Below, piece by piece: positions 5,812 to 8,496 of a stretch of DNA of 8,496 nucleotides (position 1 is the first letter of the stretch; the number at the start of each line of letters is the position of its first letter). This stretch comes from an uncultured Oscillospiraceae bacterium (GTDB lineage Bacteria; Bacillota; Clostridia; Oscillospirales; Acutalibacteraceae). A program made the position numbers and the translations under genes. The notes beneath the pieces are model-generated. The model saw nothing but the letters and a program-made list of their open reading frames with translations. It made no database searches and had not been told where the DNA came from. The stretch lies in contig USBP01000048.1 in the NCBI GenBank assembly GCA_900552985.1, positions 1 through 8,496 on the forward strand, in the 5' to 3' direction.

Positions 5812-7542
5812 TCAATCCCGGAACTGATAGCGGTACAGCTGCGCATATAAGCCTCCCTGCGCCAGGAGGGCCTCATGCGTGCCTCGCTCCTGGATGCCCC
5901 GATCCGTAAAAACAATAATCTCATCGGCCTTTTTGATCGTGGAAAGCCGGTGCGCAACGATCAGCGAAGTCCTTCCGCGAGCCAGCTCCTCCAGTGATTG
6001 CTGGATCAGCATTTCCGTCGCGTTATCCAGCGCAGAGGTCGCCTCATCCAAAATTAAAATGGATGGGTTCTTCAGGAACACCCGCGCAATCGAAATTCTC
6101 TGCTTCTGACCACCGGAAAGCTTGACGCCGCGCTCGCCGATATAGGTATCGTAACCATTCGGCAGCGTTAAAATGTAATCGTGAATCTTCGCTTTTTTTG
6201 CCGCTTCAACAATTTCCTCCTCCGTAGCGTCCAGCTTGCCATAGGCGATGTTTTCCCGAATGCTGCCGGTGAATAAAAAAACATCCTGCGCAACCATGCC
6301 GATATTCCGCCGCAGGGAGTCGCGCGTTATTGCCGTGATATCCTGCCCGTCAATCAAGATCCGGCCGGAATTCACCTCATAAAAACGGGGGATCAGGTGG
6401 CAAAGCGTTGTCTTGCCGCCGCCAGATGGGCCGACAAGCGCAACTGTGGTCCCCTTTTCGATATGCAGGCTCAAATCCCGGATGATATCGCGGCCAGCGC
6501 TCTCCTCTGTTTCCCCGCCGTACTGAAAGCTGACATGGTCAAAGTCAATCGTGCCGGCAAGCGTGCCTACATCCACAGCCTCGGGGGATTCCGGCTCCTC
6601 CTGCTGTGCCATCAGCTCCTCAAACCGCTGGAAACCGGTGATCCCGTTCTGATACTGCTCAAAAAACGAGACAAACCGCTTGATCGGGTTTAAAAAGGAA
6701 TTAACATACAGCAGGTAAGCTGCAAACTCGCCTGCATCAATCCAACCTTCAAAGAAAAATGCGCCGCCAGCCACCAGCACGAGCAGATAGAGCAGATCTG
6801 TAAACAATGTGCTGCCCGTGGTGAACACCGCCATAATTCGGTAGGCAATGCTGCGTGCGGTGACAAAGCGCTGGTTTTGCTCATCCAGCTTTTCAATTTC
6901 ATGCGATGCGCCGGTATATGCGCGGGAAACACGGATGCCGGAGATTGCGTTTTCCAGCCGGGCGTTGATCTCTGCAATCTCCTCGCGCGATTTGGTGAAG
7001 GCCTCTTTCATATTGCGGCGCAGCCGCATGGAAAAGTAAATAATAAACGGCAGCGTCAAAAAAATAATCAGCGTCAACGGCACGTTAATCGTGCAGAGGA
7101 TCCCAAAGGAAGCTGCCAGCATAACCAGAGACAAAAACAGATCCTCCGGCCCATGGTGGGCCAGCTCCGCAATATCCATGGAATCATTAATAATGCGAGA
7201 CATAATGCTGCCCGTTTTATGTTCATCAAAAAAGGCAAAGGGCAGCCGCTGCAACCTGCGAAACACATCGCGGCGCATATCGGCCTGAATGCGCACGCCC
7301 ACAATATGGCCATAATAATTGACAAAATAGTTAAACCCGGCCTTGAGCAGATAAATCCCCAAAAGCACAGCCGACCAGATCAGTAACAGCCTTAAATTTC
7401 GATTGGGAACATAATCGTTAATAATATCTTTGGCAATCATCGGGTAGAACAGATCGCATACCGCCAGTAAAAACGCAAAAAACAAATCCGCAAAAAAAAG
7501 CCTGCGGTGTGGCTTATAATATGCGGCAAAACGACGCAACAT
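5812..7542 (-). CDS. ABC exporter half-transporter (membrane plus ATPase domains), MsbA/BmrA type
   Basis: The 576-aa product fuses a six-segment exporter membrane domain (about 15-300) to an ATPase domain (about 330-570), the usual full length for a half-transporter that works as a dimer in the cytoplasmic membrane. The ATPase shows every key motif: Walker A GPSGGGKTT (371-379), Q-loop Gln419 in VAQD, signature LSGGQKQR (475-482), Walker B ILILDE with Glu500, D-loop SALD (503-506) and H-loop His531. The coupling-region sequence FFDEHKTGSIMSRIIND (104-120) is typical of the MsbA/BmrA group. The substrate cannot be read from the sequence; lipids, peptides and drugs are all exported by this group. 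ATG 7542 follows GGGGGAG with an 8-nt gap. A weak promoter match (TTGAAT 7621-7616, 17 nt, TACTCT 7598-7593) lies upstream on the minus strand. It stands alone, with no second half-transporter next to it, so a homodimer is likely. Confidence 0.95.
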   Translation of the reverse strand: MLRRFAAYYKPHRRLFFADLFFAFLLAVCDLFYPMIAKDIINDYVPNRNLRLLLIWSAVLLGIYLLKAGFNYFVNYYGHIVGVRIQADMRRDVFRRLQRLPFAFFDEHKTGSIMSRIINDSMDIAELAHHGPEDLFLSLVMLAASFGILCTINVPLTLIIFLTLPFIIYFSMRLRRNMKEAFTKSREEIAEINARLENAISGIRVSRAYTGASHEIEKLDEQNQRFVTARSIAYRIMAVFTTGSTLFTDLLYLLVLVAGGAFFFEGWIDAGEFAAYLLYVNSFLNPIKRFVSFFEQYQNGITGFQRFEELMAQQEEPESPEAVDVGTLAGTIDFDHVSFQYGGETEESAGRDIIRDLSLHIEKGTTVALVGPSGGGKTTLCHLIPRFYEVNSGRILIDGQDITAITRDSLRRNIGMVAQDVFLFTGSIRENIAYGKLDATEEEIVEAAKKAKIHDYILTLPNGYDTYIGERGVKLSGGQKQRISIARVFLKNPSILILDEATSALDNATEMLIQQSLEELARGRTSLIVAHRLSTIKKADEIIVFTDRGIQERGTHEALLAQGGLYAQLYRYQFRD

Positions 7543-7668
7543 CCAAAGATCTCCCCCTCATTTATTTATCAAGCATCCATATAACCACAAAAAGAGTACC
7601 ACGCCCACGCTGGAAATTCAACTTCTTCCGAAAAAAGCGGCAAGCCCTTGTTCTCTTCCTGCCTGCTC

Positions 7669-7697
7669 TCGACGTGTTTCTGCAATCATGGTATAAT
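7669..7697 (+). promoter_or_regulatory. Strong extended -10 promoter in the mnmE upstream region
   Basis: A perfect TATAAT (7692-7697) is preceded by TG (7689-7690), forming an extended -10. TCGACG (7669-7674) lies exactly 17 nt upstream and matches the -35 consensus at four of six positions. Transcription would start near 7704, some 475 nt before mnmE, so the transcript would carry a long leader or be a separate RNA. Confidence 0.7.
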
Positions 7698-7725
7698 AAC
7701 CTCACGAAACACGGAGGGAATACGC

Positions 7726-7749
7726 ATGCATTTACGCCTAGCGGCTTAA
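7726..7749 (+). CDS. Seven-codon ORF behind a strong promoter, possible leader peptide
   Basis: ATG 7726 opens the frame MHLRLAA followed by TAA. GGAGGG (7713-7718) sits 7 nt before the start, as good a ribosome binding site as any in the window, and the promoter at 7669-7697 lies just upstream. A hairpin followed by six T lies about 50 nt downstream, the order expected of an attenuation leader. Because it is so short, it may also be the broken start of a lost gene. Function is unknown. Confidence 0.35.
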   Translation: MHLRLAA

Positions 7750-7797
7750 CGCACGGTCTGCGGCCGGATTGTGGCCCTTGCTGCGTCAAAAATGCTC

Positions 7798-7827
7798 CGA
7801 ATCCAAAAAGGATTCGTGCGCTTTTTT
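7798..7827 (+). terminator. Attenuator-like hairpin with T run
   Basis: CGAATCC (7798-7804) pairs perfectly with GGATTCG (7810-7816) around AAAAA. TGCGC separates the stem from TTTTTT (7822-7827), so it is less tight than the two other terminators in the window. It would end a transcript from the 7692 promoter after about 120 nt, or act as an attenuator if the downstream RNA can refold. Confidence 0.45.
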
Positions 7828-7852
7828 CCTTGCAATGGCTCAAAATCCAGCG

Positions 7853-7985
7853 CGCATTCCGCACGTTGAAATGCATCCGCATTCCCTCTAACCAAATCAA
7901 AGATTTGGGCTGTTTCGGAGAACATTGTACCGTCGATTTGGGCTGACGCCCTGCGGCTGCGCCGCCCGTTGCGCTTTACGCAACG
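7853..7985 (+). repeat. Repeat and hairpin cluster in the mnmE leader
   Basis: Several structures are stacked here. CGCATTCC occurs twice (7853-7860, 7878-7885). CCAAATC (7892-7898) pairs with GATTTGG at 7902-7908. An 11-bp direct repeat GATTTGGGCTG occurs at 7902-7912 and 7935-7945, so CCAAATC can pair with either copy. Three consecutive stems follow: GGGC/GCCC (7940-7951), GCGGC/GCCGC (7953-7965) and CGTTGCG/CGCAACG (7967-7985). The second GATTTGG copy overlaps the GGGC/GCCC stem, so the two pairings exclude each other. This looks like a switching RNA or a dispersed repeat element. Confidence 0.45.
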
Positions 7986-8168
7986 AAATCATAGTAGAAT
8001 AGATATCCGGTCTTAGGCCTTGGGTATTCGCCAGGACTTTTTATATCGTGGAAAAATACGCAAGCATTTTCCTGTTGAAACGTTCTTGACCATCTTCCTG
8101 TACGCGCACCGCTTTCTGTTTTTTGTAGGGTCGGGGCTTGATCCAATTGAAATCTGATCTGTAATCGT
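7986..8168. other. Intergenic region before mnmE without clear features
   Basis: I find no gene, tRNA or convincing promoter here. A minor inverted repeat GGAAAA/TTTTCC (8050-8055, 8067-8072) is present. The absence of a nearby promoter leaves the one at 7692 as the best candidate for driving mnmE. Confidence 0.5.
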
Positions 8169-8180
8169 GGAGGGATTTTT

Positions 8181-8496
8181 TTGAGCCATACCATTGCTGC
8201 TATCGCAACGCCGCAGGCAGCCGGCGGCATCGGAGTGATTCGCATCTCAGGCCCGGAGGCCCTGCAAGTGGCGGATCAGGTTTTTCGTGCTGCGGATGGC
8301 CATTTACTGGCGCAGTCAAAAGGATATCATGCGCATTATGGCAGGGTTTTCAATGCGGATGGCCCAATTGACGAAGCGATCGCTCTGGTCTTTCGCGCGC
8401 CGCATAGTTATACGGGCGAAGATGTTGTAGAGCTATCCTGCCACGGCGGTCTTTTTCTGATGCAGCAGGCGCTTCGCGCTGTGTTTTGCGCAGGCG
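8181..8496 (+). CDS. mnmE: tRNA modification GTPase MnmE, N-terminal part (cut by window edge)
   Basis: The visible 105 residues begin MSHTIAAIATPQAAGGIGVIR and match the N-terminal domain of MnmE (TrmE). This domain binds a tetrahydrofolate derivative and dimerises. Together with MnmG, MnmE installs the cmnm5 group on the wobble uridine of certain tRNAs. The motif SYTGEDVVELSCHGG (76-90) is a family signature. The helical and GTPase domains, and the C-terminal cysteine motif, would lie beyond the window. The start is TTG 8181, preceded by GGAGGG (8169-8174) with a 7-nt T-rich gap; the GTG at 8167 is followed by an early stop, so TTG is the only sensible choice. In many Bacillota mnmE follows jag and yidC; here it instead follows a long leader, divergent from an ABC exporter. 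Confidence 0.95.
   Translation, partial: MSHTIAAIATPQAAGGIGVIRISGPEALQVADQVFRAADGHLLAQSKGYHAHYGRVFNADGPIDEAIALVFRAPHSYTGEDVVELSCHGGLFLMQQALRAVFCAG

Noticed and set aside
7509..7946. 145-codon plus-strand frame and the opposing 112-codon minus-strand frame (7562-7900)
   Set aside because: The first starts inside the exporter gene and crosses the promoter and hairpin at 7798-7827; neither has a ribosome binding site or family match.
8138..8165. TTGATC-16-TGTAAT as an mnmE promoter
   Set aside because: Transcription would start at about 8172, inside the GGAGGG ribosome binding site at 8169-8174.
1..8496. CRISPR arrays, tRNA or rRNA genes, insertion sequences
   Set aside because: No regularly spaced repeats, no cloverleaf with a CCA end, no transposase frame or terminal inverted repeats with target duplications were seen.

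Overview
The window looks like the chromosome of a Bacillota member, most likely class Clostridia. Ribosome binding sites are strong (GGAGG type), two genes appear to use TTG starts, there is an OmpR-type two-component pair of the VanRS kind, and several sharp intrinsic terminators have long T runs. Base composition is moderate, neither very AT-rich nor very GC-rich. I cannot name the species.

Layout. (1) 1-1099: a monocistronic + strand gene with its own extended -10 promoter and a perfect 15-bp terminator. Its product joins a PlsY-type glycerol-phosphate acyltransferase membrane domain to a C-terminal XRE helix-turn-helix. (2) 1100-1398: a non-coding stretch rich in hairpins, probably transcribed leftwards. 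(3) 1399-2121 (-): an AlkA-type DNA-3-methyladenine glycosylase. (4) 2210-5438 (-): a response regulator and a very large sensor histidine kinase, overlapping by 29 nt and closed by a clear terminator. Upstream lies a tandem 11-bp repeat next to a -35-like box, a plausible autoregulatory site. (5) 5439-5811: an intergenic region with that promoter and a stretch that is open in more than one frame but has no convincing gene. (6) 5812-7542 (-): a complete ABC exporter half-transporter. (7) 7543-8180: a long intergenic region with a strong + strand promoter, a seven-codon ORF with an excellent ribosome binding site, an attenuator-like hairpin plus T run, and a repeat pair that could support alternative RNA folds. 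(8) 8181-8496 (+): the start of mnmE (tRNA modification GTPase), cut by the window edge.

Working together. The response regulator and kinase form one signalling unit, and the ABC exporter upstream on the same strand may be a target or neighbour, though nothing in the sequence proves it. The PlsY-XRE protein is the most unusual gene: a membrane enzyme fold whose catalytic motifs are altered carries a DNA-binding domain that family topology places in the cytoplasm. This suggests a membrane-anchored regulator tied to lipid precursors. The mnmE upstream region looks like a regulatory leader RNA.
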